Below are positions 26,615-35,244 of a DNA stretch of 40,101 nt, one piece after another. The position numbers and the translations under genes are program-made. The DNA is taken from positions 1-40,101 of the forward strand of contig JAFMVE010000051.1 in the NCBI GenBank assembly GCA_025499705.1. The letters run 5' to 3'. The DNA comes from Carboxylicivirga caseinilyticus (GTDB taxonomy: Bacteria; Bacteroidota; Bacteroidia; Bacteroidales; Marinilabiliaceae). The notes under the pieces were generated by a model, which had not been told where the DNA came from, ran no database searches, and was given only the letters and a program-made list of their open reading frames with translations. Numbering within the stretch: the stretch's first letter is position 1; each line of letters opens with the position of its first letter.

Positions 26615-27691
26615 TTAATTCGAAATAAATTGATAAAATTGCTCACAAATATACTCCTTCGAGAAAGCTTTTATTTTTTCCCTTCCTTTTTGCCCCATTT
26701 GTTCCCTCAATATGTGACTATTCATTAATTGTTCAAGCTTGGCTGCAAAGAGTTCATCGTCAAAAAGGGGAATTAAATATCCATTGTCACCATCCTCAAT
26801 CATATCAGATGGACCGGCATTACAATCGTATGAAATAACTGGTAAACCTGCTGACATGGCCTCACCAATAACATTTGGAAATCCTTCGGAACTTGATGTA
26901 AATGCAAAAATTGAACTTCTGCAATATAATTCGTCTATATTGCTTTGTTTGCCTGTAAAAATTACCTTATCCTCAATATGTAAATCAACGGCTAATTGTT
27001 TTAGACGGTCCATATTGTTCTGTTTAAGATGATCGTAACCAACTAACATTAATTTCCAGTCCGGCCTGTTAATATTGGCAAATATTTTAATCAGCCGATC
27101 CTGATGCTTGCTCTTTATTAATCGGCCTACCATTATAACCATTTTTTCTCTCTTTACCGATGCTGATTCATAATCGATAGTTCTAATTGGATTTCCAATT
27201 ATAGATATATTTTTATGGCTTTTATCTTTTAGAAAAATTGCCTTTGCTTTTTGGGTTTGTAAAATAATACCCGTTGCTGTTGGGTACAGCCATTTCCTTA
27301 AATAATCATGCAAATTGCCCAGACTTTTATCCGGCTGGCTTCTGTCAGATACAAAACGCTTATACTCCAATCCTAATGTGGATAACAGGAAAAAGTTGTT
27401 CCAGTATTCTCCAAAACTTAATATTGAGTCAGGTTGTAAATTTTTTATCTGTCTTCTTAAATAAGACATTGTTCTAATTAATGACAATGTACGAATCCTA
27501 TTATTAAAACTGAAGGATGGCTTATGAATAATCATATTATCCGGAACTGAATAAAAGATATCTCTTTTAATTCCATATAAAATTAAATGTAACTCCACAT
27601 CTGATCGTTTAGAGAAACAGTGCGCCAATTCAGACATTACACGTTCCATTCCTCCTGCCTGCAATGAATGAATAACTAAACAAATCTTCAT
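26615..27691 (-). CDS. Glycosyltransferase, GT4 family
   Basis: This is a 358-aa GT-B enzyme. CLVIHSLQAGGMERVMSELA is the classic GT4 N-terminus with the GGxER motif. VMVGRLIKSKHQDRLIKIF, VIFTGKQSNIDELY and SSEGFPNVIGEAMSAGLPVI give the donor domain with the E-x7-E pair. It has an ATG start and normal length. Members of this subgroup often transfer GalNAc or GlcNAc, but the sugar cannot be fixed here. The gaps on both sides are 55-80 bp without clear terminator hairpins, so the operon probably continues through. Confidence 0.92.
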   Translation of the reverse strand: MKICLVIHSLQAGGMERVMSELAHCFSKRSDVELHLILYGIKRDIFYSVPDNMIIHKPSFSFNNRIRTLSLIRTMSYLRRQIKNLQPDSILSFGEYWNNFFLLSTLGLEYKRFVSDRSQPDKSLGNLHDYLRKWLYPTATGIILQTQKAKAIFLKDKSHKNISIIGNPIRTIDYESASVKREKMVIMVGRLIKSKHQDRLIKIFANINRPDWKLMLVGYDHLKQNNMDRLKQLAVDLHIEDKVIFTGKQSNIDELYCRSSIFAFTSSSEGFPNVIGEAMSAGLPVISYDCNAGPSDMIEDGDNGYLIPLFDDELFAAKLEQLMNSHILREQMGQKGREKIKAFSKEYICEQFYQFISN

Positions 27692-27746
27692 CAGTAGTAA
27701 TTTTATTTGAGCGCCTTAAGCCAAACTTCCCTATGGGAAATAATTT

Positions 27747-28772
27747 TCATTTTTTTTCTGATTCTAATTTTTGAATCAAATGATCAACCATCCAACCATA
27801 AGGATTAAATGCACCCTCATACCAATTTAATTCTCTGTCCCAATAACCAACACAATCATCATAGCCATGGATAGCAAATCCATAACTAATTTCTACCATT
27901 AGCGGTCGTCCATCTTTATATACAAAATCATAAGCCATACACTGATCCTCCATATCTTCAGATATTTTTAAAGCCAACTTGATAGTTTCAATATCAAAAT
28001 GGTCTTTTTCATAAAGGATGGTACCACTACCTGAAGCCCTGAAGTCATTTTCTCTCACCATGCGTTTAATGGCAAATGCTTTATCTTTAATAACTACCAC
28101 TCTTATATCATAAGTATTTTCAGGAATAAATTCCTGAAAATACACATAACCTTTTTCTCGTCCTGTAACACGTGCATATTTAGTAGTATAAAACAATCTG
28201 ATTACACCTTTAGTAACATCCCAAATAGAGGCTTTTCCTTTTTTATATTTTCTAAGCCGCTCTTTAAGGTTTCTCCATCCATCATATTGTTTATAGCCTT
28301 TACCGAAGGCTCTTTTTATAAAACGGCGGGCTTCATTTACTGAATGTACCAACCTCACATTATCTGATCCGGCCCCATTGCGCAATTTAAATACTTTAGG
28401 GAAAGTTGTAGTTTGAGCCCATTCAATGGCTTCTTGTTCTGTATAGAATACATAAGCCCGGGCCAATGGTGCATTAATGGCTTCCAACAAGTATTTTTGC
28501 CCCACTTTATCGTCAAAATGCCAGGCTGTATTGAAATCGGGAAATACTTTTTTCCCGGCCATTTGTAAGGAAAACAAGAGTTGTTTGGCAAATTTACTTT
28601 CTTTGGCCCCTTTATGATTAAAATGCCACATCAGGGCATCACAATCTTCTAATTGGCTGATGATATCATCGCCATAACAATTAACCAGTTTATAAGGAAT
28701 ATTTTTTTCCTTACAATAAGCCAGCCACCTTTCACTAAAGGTGCCCTTAGTATGATGTATTCCTATTTTCAT
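27747..28772 (-). CDS. ATP-grasp ligase-like protein
   Basis: This protein is 341 aa from the ATG at 28772; the frame also has a TTG at 28778. MKIGIHHTKGTFSERWLAYC opens a pre-ATP-grasp domain, DFNTAWHFDDKVGQKYLLEA is the RimK-like lid region, FPKVFKLRNGAGSDNVRLV binds nucleotide, YFQEFIPENTYDIRVVVI and VYKDGRPLMVEISYGF give the later ATP-grasp strands. It overlaps the end of asnB by 26 bp, so the two are co-translated. It may ligate an amino acid to a sugar carboxylate or to another amino acid. The family has no settled function in polysaccharide loci. Confidence 0.8.
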   Translation of the reverse strand: MKIGIHHTKGTFSERWLAYCKEKNIPYKLVNCYGDDIISQLEDCDALMWHFNHKGAKESKFAKQLLFSLQMAGKKVFPDFNTAWHFDDKVGQKYLLEAINAPLARAYVFYTEQEAIEWAQTTTFPKVFKLRNGAGSDNVRLVHSVNEARRFIKRAFGKGYKQYDGWRNLKERLRKYKKGKASIWDVTKGVIRLFYTTKYARVTGREKGYVYFQEFIPENTYDIRVVVIKDKAFAIKRMVRENDFRASGSGTILYEKDHFDIETIKLALKISEDMEDQCMAYDFVYKDGRPLMVEISYGFAIHGYDDCVGYWDRELNWYEGAFNPYGWMVDHLIQKLESEKK

Positions 28773-30675
28773 GATCAAAATATTTTACAGCCCATGTTTC
28801 AAAAGCAACAACTACCCATAGAGCCTCCAACTCATCATATCGAAGTTGATTAATATTTGAAATCCACTTATTTATCAGTTCGTAATTAAATAATCCACGA
28901 TTTTTAATGCCTGATTTAATCTGATCATTTAAATATTGATTAAACCGTTTATCCATAAAAAACTCACGAACGGGGATGCCAAAACCCATTTTATCACGGA
29001 AAGCGAAGCCATTGCCAAATACATCTTCACCCATCTTCTTCAATAGGTATTTTTGAGTATTTTTTATTGATCCCCCGGCTTTAATAAGCAATTGGTCTTC
29101 CGGTATAGTAAATGAATGTTCTACCAGATCATTATCCAAAAAGGGCACCCGGTTTTCTATAGAGTGAGCCATAGACATTTTATCCTGACGAATCAACAAA
29201 TCAGGCAAATAAGTCTTTATTTCATATTTAACCTGCTTATCAAAGACAGAACCGTTTAATTGATGATATAACGCTCTTCGATCTGTAACAGCATTCGTAA
29301 AATTAAAATCTTTGAATACAGAGGTTGCTAAAGTAGGATTCATAAAAGAAGTGGGTAATATGGCCCTCATATCCTGATTAAAATAGTTAAGGAAACCACT
29401 TAATTGCCTGCGGTATTTTTTTACCTCACTGAATAATTTTCTGGTTCGAAATGGAAAACTTATATCGTAAAACCGGGAATAACCGCCGAAAACTTCATCT
29501 GCACCTTCACCACTTAATAATACGGTAACATATTCTTTTGCCCGCTGTGATAGCTTATAAATACCAATTGTATTGGGATGATTTAAAGGTCCCTCCAAAT
29601 GCCATGTGGCATTTACAAAATGATCAAAATAGTAATCTCCTTCAAGCAAAAATTTATGAGAAGTAATCCCCAGCTGATCTCTGACTATATCAATGTACTT
29701 TTCCTCCGAAAAACGCTGGTCATCAAATACAATGGATACAGATTCAAAATGTCCCTTATTGGCATTTCTATTGGCTAGCCAGGTAACCAAAGAGGAATCA
29801 ATTCCGCCTGATAACTGACACCCCAGTTTAACATCACTCATTAACTGGCTCTGAACACTATCCTCCAAACACTTCTCTAATTGGCTCTTTGTTTGCCCTA
29901 TCGCCTGTTTAGTTGTGTTCTCACGATGGTAATCATTAATTTCAAAGAACTGTTTTAATCCCAATCCTTTCGACCTGCTATAGATCAGGTAATGGCCAGG
30001 CTTCAAAGATTCAATATGCTTATAGAGGGTACCGTTAAGGTTATTACGGAATAACAGGTATTCGTCAAGTTTTTGATTATTTAACTCAAATGAAAACTCC
30101 TCAAGATGCTTAAAACTTTTCAGTTCCGACGAAAAAGCCAATGTATTATTTGTATTTATAAAATACATGGGCTTAATTCCAAAACGGTCTCGGGCAATGT
30201 ATAATTCCTTTCTTGAAAGGTCAGCAATAACAATGGCAAACATACCATTGAGCCGATTTAGCATTCCCTCCAATCCATACTTCAGATATAAGGCCAATAT
30301 CACCTCCGTATCTGTTGAACTTTTAAACCGGTAACCCCATGCTTCAAGTTCTGTCTTGTATGAAAATGCATTATATATTTCGCCGTTAAATGCAAGAATT
30401 ACTTTATTATCAGGGCTCACCATTGGCTGATGACCATTAGCTGATAAATCCAATATACTTAAGCGATTAAATCCTAAAACGCCTTCAAAAGCACTGTCTA
30501 TCCCTGACACCTGATCAATCCCCAACTCAAGAGATTCACCCCGGTTCAGACTAAAAGCCCTGATACCGGAGTCATCAGGTCCACGATGCTTTTGAATCTT
30601 AAGCATTGGAAGTATATTTCCCGTATCCTTAATGGGTTTCTGATCAGTATGTATATATCCTGCTATTCCACACAT
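28747..30675 (-). CDS. asnB: Glutamine-hydrolysing asparagine synthetase
   Basis: This 642-aa class B asparagine synthetase uses glutamine as the ammonia source. The N-terminal glutaminase domain starts MCGIAGYI with the nucleophile Cys2 after Met removal; FNGEIYNA and SSTDTEVILALYLKYG follow. The synthetase domain has the PP-loop LSGGIDSSLVTWLA, LSGEGADEVFGGYSRFY, and RQDKMSMAHSIENRVPFLD. AsnB-like proteins in capsule loci often amidate uronic acids or make an amino acid for decoration instead of plain asparagine supply; the coupled ATP-grasp gene makes such a role likely here. A 248-bp heptad-repeat island lies directly upstream. Confidence 0.93.
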   Translation of the reverse strand: MCGIAGYIHTDQKPIKDTGNILPMLKIQKHRGPDDSGIRAFSLNRGESLELGIDQVSGIDSAFEGVLGFNRLSILDLSANGHQPMVSPDNKVILAFNGEIYNAFSYKTELEAWGYRFKSSTDTEVILALYLKYGLEGMLNRLNGMFAIVIADLSRKELYIARDRFGIKPMYFINTNNTLAFSSELKSFKHLEEFSFELNNQKLDEYLLFRNNLNGTLYKHIESLKPGHYLIYSRSKGLGLKQFFEINDYHRENTTKQAIGQTKSQLEKCLEDSVQSQLMSDVKLGCQLSGGIDSSLVTWLANRNANKGHFESVSIVFDDQRFSEEKYIDIVRDQLGITSHKFLLEGDYYFDHFVNATWHLEGPLNHPNTIGIYKLSQRAKEYVTVLLSGEGADEVFGGYSRFYDISFPFRTRKLFSEVKKYRRQLSGFLNYFNQDMRAILPTSFMNPTLATSVFKDFNFTNAVTDRRALYHQLNGSVFDKQVKYEIKTYLPDLLIRQDKMSMAHSIENRVPFLDNDLVEHSFTIPEDQLLIKAGGSIKNTQKYLLKKMGEDVFGNGFAFRDKMGFGIPVREFFMDKRFNQYLNDQIKSGIKNRGLFNYELINKWISNINQLRYDELEALWVVVAFETWAVKYFDHENRNTSY

Positions 30676-30679
30676 AGGT

Positions 30680-30901
30680 AGTTTTTAGTGGTTAATTGTT
30701 AGTTGATAGTGGATGGTTAATCCTTGAATGTTTTAAGTGGTGAGTTTTAAGTGGTAATAATCCTAACTTAAAACTCTTAACTCAACACTCATCTTTCATT
30801 ACGCTTTATGCTAATTCCTCTACGCTTTTTTCTTTAATCTCTCCACTCATCTCTCTTGACTCAACTCCTTAAACTTTTTTCTCAACACTTTACTCTCCAC
30901 A
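30680..30901. repeat. Heptad-repeat island A (AG arm and CT arm)
   Basis: This gap between capA and asnB is built of degenerate 7-bp units. From 30680 to 30756 units start with AG (AGTTTTT, AGTGGTT, AGTTGAT, AGTGGAT, then AGTGGTG, AGTTTTA, AGTGGTA). From 30767 units start with CT. After a 2-bp slip at 30802-30803, fourteen units run from 30804 to 30901 with no further slip, thirteen of them starting CT (CTCTACG, CTTTTTT, CTTTAAT and so on). The two arms can pair: GAGTTTTAAGT (30742-30752) is the exact complement of ACTTAAAACTC (30766-30776). The remaining bases vary freely, so this is a periodic, not exact, repeat. Confidence 0.72.
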
Positions 30902-30923
30902 CCGTTGCTCTCATTCTAGGAGT

Positions 30924-32066
30924 TTATTGTTTTTCATAAGGTTTTAGCATCCTAAGTAACACGTCACGATGGGATTCACATCGGATGATATTTAATAATA
31001 ATAATCGTTTTCTTTTGGACATAAGATTGGGAAATAATCCACGTTTTCGTAATGCTGTAATATATTTTCCAAACCAAGGTTCAATAAATGCATCATACAT
31101 GGGATTAACTCCATCACAGTACTTTTGAAAGGCTAATTCCAACTGTTCATCATCACCTATAATAGTATTTAATCGTTCCATTTCTTCCATAAAGTTATTT
31201 TCTTCATCAGCATTCAAATGAAAAACACCCGGTTGTTTGTTACTTTGTTTTAAGGGAATGATCCTATAATGTAGCTGGTCATCAATCGAAAACTTAACCA
31301 CGTACCCCTTATTCCATGGACTGTTGGTTTTACCCGGCCAATCATAAATAAAATTACCCAAGCCATAAAAAACAGGCTTACCATTATAAACCTCATATCC
31401 TGAAAAAGCATGGGTATGGTGAGCAATCACAGCATCTGCGCCCCTATCTACTAAGAAACGATATAATTTCTTTGTTCTTGGAGAAGGTAATTCATAGAAT
31501 TCATTCCCTGCATGAACAATTACAAATACATAATCATGTTCAGACCGGACTCGATCAATAGAATAAGATGCTTCAATAATATCCAAAGGATTAGCAAAAA
31601 AGCCATTATCAGGAGTGGATATAAACTCATCATCAGCAAAACATAGGATGGCGATCTTTTTACCGTTGATCTCTATAGTATAAGGTTGTGCAGCCTCACC
31701 ATCATTTTTACCAATCCCAATTGTTTCAATTTGACTATTTCGGCATAAATCGATAGTATCCGAAGCACCTTTACTTCCGTAATCCATAATATGATTGTTA
31801 GCCATAGCTGCAACATTAACTCCTGCATATTTCAGTATATTAATGCAATCAGGATGAGCTTTCTGATAAGGTCCTGTCTTTGGTCGACCATGATTGTGCT
31901 CTGTTAAGGGACATTCCAGATCAACAATATTCAGGTCATTCCCTTGAAATACATCCATAAAATCATTGAAAATAGATGCATAGTCACCTTTTAGGGCTAA
32001 CTCTTCTATCCTGTTTATGGGACAAATGTCACCGGTAAACAGGATATTTATGGGGTCGGTTTTCAC
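30924..32066 (-). CDS. CapA-family poly-gamma-glutamate/capsule protein
   Basis: This 380-aa protein belongs to the PGA_cap (CapA) family, a metallophosphatase-like fold. Metal and active-site blocks are FTGDICP near residue 10, VDLECPLT, AMANNHIMDYG, FVIVHAGNEFY, AHHTHAF and FYGLGNFIYDWPG. No signal peptide is visible, although CapA of Bacillus is membrane anchored. GTG at 32066 is the only sensible start. In Bacillus CapA acts in poly-gamma-glutamate transport and synthesis; in EPS loci like this one its job is not established, but amide-linked amino acid material would fit the nearby AsnB and ATP-grasp genes. Heptad islands A and B lie on either side. Confidence 0.87.
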   Translation of the reverse strand: MKTDPINILFTGDICPINRIEELALKGDYASIFNDFMDVFQGNDLNIVDLECPLTEHNHGRPKTGPYQKAHPDCINILKYAGVNVAAMANNHIMDYGSKGASDTIDLCRNSQIETIGIGKNDGEAAQPYTIEINGKKIAILCFADDEFISTPDNGFFANPLDIIEASYSIDRVRSEHDYVFVIVHAGNEFYELPSPRTKKLYRFLVDRGADAVIAHHTHAFSGYEVYNGKPVFYGLGNFIYDWPGKTNSPWNKGYVVKFSIDDQLHYRIIPLKQSNKQPGVFHLNADEENNFMEEMERLNTIIGDDEQLELAFQKYCDGVNPMYDAFIEPWFGKYITALRKRGLFPNLMSKRKRLLLLNIIRCESHRDVLLRMLKPYEKQ

Positions 32067-32097
32067 TTTATAATTTCAGTTTAATTAATAACTAATC

Positions 32098-32266
32098 AGT
32101 TTTGAGTTAGAAGTGTTAAGTGTTAAGCTATGAAAATTCATTTTATTTATATACTTCGATTCTTAAAAAAAATAACTTCAAACTCACCACTTCATTCTCA
32201 CCTCTCTTTTCTTACTTCTTTTCGTTTTACGCTTTACGCTCAACTCTCAATGCTTTACCCTACTAT
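32098..32266. repeat. Heptad-repeat island B (AG arm and CT arm)
   Basis: Five AG-type units run in phase from 32098 to 32132 (AGTTTTG, AGTTAGA, AGTGTTA twice, AGCTATG). After 43 bp of plain AT-rich DNA, thirteen units run in phase from 32176 to 32266, twelve starting CT (CTTCAAA, CTCACCA, CTTCATT, CTCACCT and so on). The island lies downstream of the four-helix bundle gene and upstream of capA, so it may be in the capA leader. Its part at 32226-32249 matches 32726-32749 in island C at 23 of 24 bases. Confidence 0.72.
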
Positions 32267-32270
32267 TTAC

Positions 32271-32657
32271 TTATTGCTTTAAACTCGGACACCATTTTTC
32301 CGGACAATTAATCATTGAGATAAGTATTTTGCGTACTTCAAGGTAATTACTTACTATTTTTTCATGAGTCTCTTTGTTTATATACTGACAGTCTTTTGCA
32401 TAGTCCAACCAGACTTCAGTTTCATGCTCTTCTCCAAGACAATCTGAAAGTTTATTTATAAATACTTTTTCATATCTTCTCTTTGCCCAAGCTTCAGTAA
32501 GATTCGCAGTTATTGACCTGGAAGATCTGCGAATCTGATCAGTTAATGAATACTTTTCTTCATATGGAAAACTCTTTGATATTTCAAAGATATCCATTGC
32601 GAGATTATAAGCTTTTTGATAAACAATTAAATCTTTAAAACTATCAATCTTTCCCAC
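32271..32657 (-). CDS. Four-helix bundle (S23/IVS-type) protein
   Basis: This 128-aa protein belongs to the four-helix bundle family first described from intervening sequences of 23S rRNA and related to Avd of retroelements. Marks are FKDLIVYQKAYNLAMDIFEI, FPYEEKYSLTDQIRRSSRSI, TANLTEAWAKRRYEKVF and KLSDCLGEEHETEVWLDYA. It starts with GTG at 32657; an AGGA lies almost touching it, so the start is somewhat uncertain. Such genes occur often in Bacteroidota polysaccharide loci with no known role. It sits between two heptad islands that share a near-identical 24-mer exactly 500 bp apart, so it may have come as a cassette. No transposase or reverse transcriptase is nearby. Confidence 0.87.
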   Translation of the reverse strand: MGKIDSFKDLIVYQKAYNLAMDIFEISKSFPYEEKYSLTDQIRRSSRSITANLTEAWAKRRYEKVFINKLSDCLGEEHETEVWLDYAKDCQYINKETHEKIVSNYLEVRKILISMINCPEKWCPSLKQ

Positions 32658-32703
32658 TTCCTGTATCTTTTATAAAGCCCAACCGAGGATATATTACTGC
32701 TTT

Positions 32704-32808
32704 CTTTACATTAACATCTCACTGCTTTACGCTTTACGCTCATCTCTCACCTCTCATTACTTACTTCTCAAAGCTTTACACTATACGCTCTCCTCTCATC
32801 GCTCCCCC
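32704..32808. repeat. Heptad-repeat island C (CT arm only)
   Basis: Fifteen 7-bp units run without a phase slip, fourteen starting CT: CTTTACA, CTCACTG, CTTTACG twice, CTCATCT, CTCACCT, CTCATTA, CTTACTT, CTCAAAG, CTTTACA, CTATACG, CTCTCCT, CTCATCG, CTCCCCC. The last two overlap the end of the deacetylase-like gene, whose stop is at 32796-32798. No AG arm is seen; the start of the four-helix gene lies where one would be expected. Confidence 0.72.
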
Positions 32809-33917
32809 CCAGCTATCAAGTCCCCCAGCTGATCTGAACTCATAAACCTTACATCAGGCCATTTTTTCAAGATGTTTTTTAACAGTTCATCCAGCAATTC
32901 CAGATTCCGTGTTCTGTTGTTTTCAACCAACGATCCCATAAAATTAATACGATGTGAACTAATAATAGCTGGCTTTTTCCATTTGAATGCCAGATCAACC
33001 CTACTTAAACACTCACCAACTGGATCACTACTATTATTTAAAGAAGGCTCGAAAAATGCATTCCGTATTAAATAATATTGACCATATTGGTTTTGACTTC
33101 CCATAAAATGATATTTCCGTTTATAGTTGCCAAATGTTCCGGTTGGAACAGACTGAATAAATAATCCCTGAAGATATTTAACCCCATTTTTCGCCAATGT
33201 TTCTTCAATATGACTATCCCAGGCATAACATGGAGGTATAAAGGATTTGGATGGGTAGCCAAACAGATCCTGAAACATCTTAAGCCCCTCCTCCAGACTT
33301 TGATTCATAATCTTAAGATCTTCAGGTGAATTATAATCCAGAACCTCCATAAAGTTGTAATCACCAATACCGGAAAAAGTTGTTTTATGCTTAAACGTGT
33401 ACATGATTTCAGGTGTTTTTTTCTGCAAGGCCTCCAGCCACCTGACTATATTCACATGTTCACGCCCATGAAACTGGGGATGATACACTCCTTCATTATA
33501 ACCTTGCATCCAAAGTTCTTTAACCTGATCTCTGCTCTTATAACGATTTAGGGTATCAGTTACTGTCTCATAATAATACTCTTTAAAATCCGAAGCCTCA
33601 ATTTTTTCAAAATCAGGATTGCCAACAATCGTATTAGCTGTAATAACAGGATGTTGTCCCGAATGATCTTTATACCGTTTTAAGACCTCAAATAAGGCCT
33701 CTAAATCTTTATTACTCTCCAGAGTATCCAGACGATTATAGTCCGATTCAGCTATTTTATAACCATTATTTAAAAGATCATTATAAACTTTCTGATCAGG
33801 CATTCGAATACTTCCCCAGTCATCACTTTCAAGTACAAGAATAGGATCCTTGGATCGAAATCCGGGGATATTCACCATTCTCTGGGTAATTGCTGTTTTT
33901 ATTTTAGATAATTTCAT
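32796..33917 (-). CDS. Polysaccharide deacetylase-like protein (second copy)
   Basis: This 373-aa paralogue of the protein at 23315 has the same length and the same blocks: ESDDWGSIRMP with Asp32-Asp33, PVITANTIVGNPDFEKI, QFHGREH (H-x-x-x-H), and SSHRINFMGS near the end. It has a middle region of its own, PCYAWDSHIEETLAKNG. It has no signal peptide. Two copies in one locus may act on two different sugars. The 3' end (AGGER, then the stop) runs into heptad island C, so the native C-terminus may have been replaced. ATG start; 63 bp from the polymerase gene. Confidence 0.78.
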   Translation of the reverse strand: MKLSKIKTAITQRMVNIPGFRSKDPILVLESDDWGSIRMPDQKVYNDLLNNGYKIAESDYNRLDTLESNKDLEALFEVLKRYKDHSGQHPVITANTIVGNPDFEKIEASDFKEYYYETVTDTLNRYKSRDQVKELWMQGYNEGVYHPQFHGREHVNIVRWLEALQKKTPEIMYTFKHKTTFSGIGDYNFMEVLDYNSPEDLKIMNQSLEEGLKMFQDLFGYPSKSFIPPCYAWDSHIEETLAKNGVKYLQGLFIQSVPTGTFGNYKRKYHFMGSQNQYGQYYLIRNAFFEPSLNNSSDPVGECLSRVDLAFKWKKPAIISSHRINFMGSLVENNRTRNLELLDELLKNILKKWPDVRFMSSDQLGDLIAGGER

Positions 33918-33980
33918 TTAGCCACATTTTAATAATATTTAAAATCAATTCGACTAATGTATTGAGGCTAATCATGTCTA

Positions 33981-35240
33981 TTAATTAAACATAAGCTCTG
34001 CCAAAGAAAGTTCCCGGACCAGAGCACTTAAACCAAAGCCAGGATAAAAAATCCATGCATTAATACTTTCTGATCCCATTCGAAATTGAATGGCACAAAA
34101 CAGCAATATTGGAAAGATTCCTATAAGCTTTATAATATGTAAAGGTTGATTTTTAATCTTGACACTATATAGAAATACATAAGTTGTGGCTAGAAGATAA
34201 AATAATATTTGAAAACGCCCTCCAAAACTGGGAATGATTTGTCCAAAATTAATAAAGGCTAAAAACAATAATAAAAAACTATATAAGTTCTTTTCATAAC
34301 TTTCCTGCATTATCTTTCTATCCTTTAGTTGAATATAAATAATACTAAACAATAAAAAATACAATGCTAAATTTTCAAATAAACCCATAAACCAGGATGC
34401 TCCTTCGTAGGATTGCTGTATTCCTTCTATATAGTCTTCATTGGAATAACCTTTGTAGCGATCTTGAATGGCTCCACCTACACTTTGAGCTAGGTTCTTA
34501 AACAAGGGGGCTAAAAGGTTGGGTACAATAAAGGAGACTACTGTCAATGGTAAATACAGCCAGTTCCGGTTACCTGCAAAAAAATAAAGGAGTAATACAG
34601 CATTTGCTGTTAAAAAGCTCCAGTGAACCAACGATGCTGATAAAGCTAACAATAAATATCTTTTATCACGATAGAGCACCACATGATAGGCAGCATAAAA
34701 GAAAATCCACATGGCTGTAGGCATTCTTATGCCACTCACTGCAGTAATAGGCACAGTAAAAATAAAAAATAACAAAAGAACAAGACTTGTAGTATTTGGA
34801 TTTTCCTGATACTTACTGTACAACAGATTAATGGATTTCAAATAGAAGAACCCCATAAAAGCCACCCAAAAAGCAAAGAAAAACTGAGGATTATCTGTAA
34901 ACCTGGATATAATAAAACGGCTTAAGGGTTCAATAATATCAACAGAAGAATCAGTATATAATCCACCAACAATTACGAAAAAATCAGAAAAAGGTAATTC
35001 CGCTGTCATTATAAATCTTTTTGCATATCTAAAGGCATCAACATACATATTTTCATTTACAAATGAGAAACCATAGTAGATCAAAAAAATATAAATTACT
35101 TTTCTTGCCGTTTGTTGACTATAGTTGATTATGGCCAAAACAAAAGCCAGAAATGGCCAAAACAAAAACAACAATAAATAGGTTTTTGCGTTTGATCCTG
35201 CTAAATAAGAATTATCTTTTGGGGGGATTGTAATATCCAA
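33981..35240 (-). CDS. EpsG-family membrane protein, likely polysaccharide polymerase
   Basis: This 419-aa protein is strongly hydrophobic with about ten or more membrane segments from residue 23 on. The region SGIRMPTAMWIFFYAAYHVV is typical of EpsG/Wzy-like proteins, which join repeat units outside the inner membrane. The start is TTG at 35240, since an in-frame stop lies four codons upstream and the next Met comes after the first membrane segments. It is the only candidate polymerase in the window. It follows the GT gene by four bases. Confidence 0.82.
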   Translation of the reverse strand: MDITIPPKDNSYLAGSNAKTYLLLFLFWPFLAFVLAIINYSQQTARKVIYIFLIYYGFSFVNENMYVDAFRYAKRFIMTAELPFSDFFVIVGGLYTDSSVDIIEPLSRFIISRFTDNPQFFFAFWVAFMGFFYLKSINLLYSKYQENPNTTSLVLLLFFIFTVPITAVSGIRMPTAMWIFFYAAYHVVLYRDKRYLLLALSASLVHWSFLTANAVLLLYFFAGNRNWLYLPLTVVSFIVPNLLAPLFKNLAQSVGGAIQDRYKGYSNEDYIEGIQQSYEGASWFMGLFENLALYFLLFSIIYIQLKDRKIMQESYEKNLYSFLLLFLAFINFGQIIPSFGGRFQILFYLLATTYVFLYSVKIKNQPLHIIKLIGIFPILLFCAIQFRMGSESINAWIFYPGFGLSALVRELSLAELMFN

Positions 35241-35244
35241 ATGC

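Noticed and set aside
30680-32808. The heptad islands as a CRISPR array or tandem minisatellite
   Set aside because: There are no conserved 24-40 bp repeats with unique spacers and no cas genes. Units are not identical, only phased at two positions.
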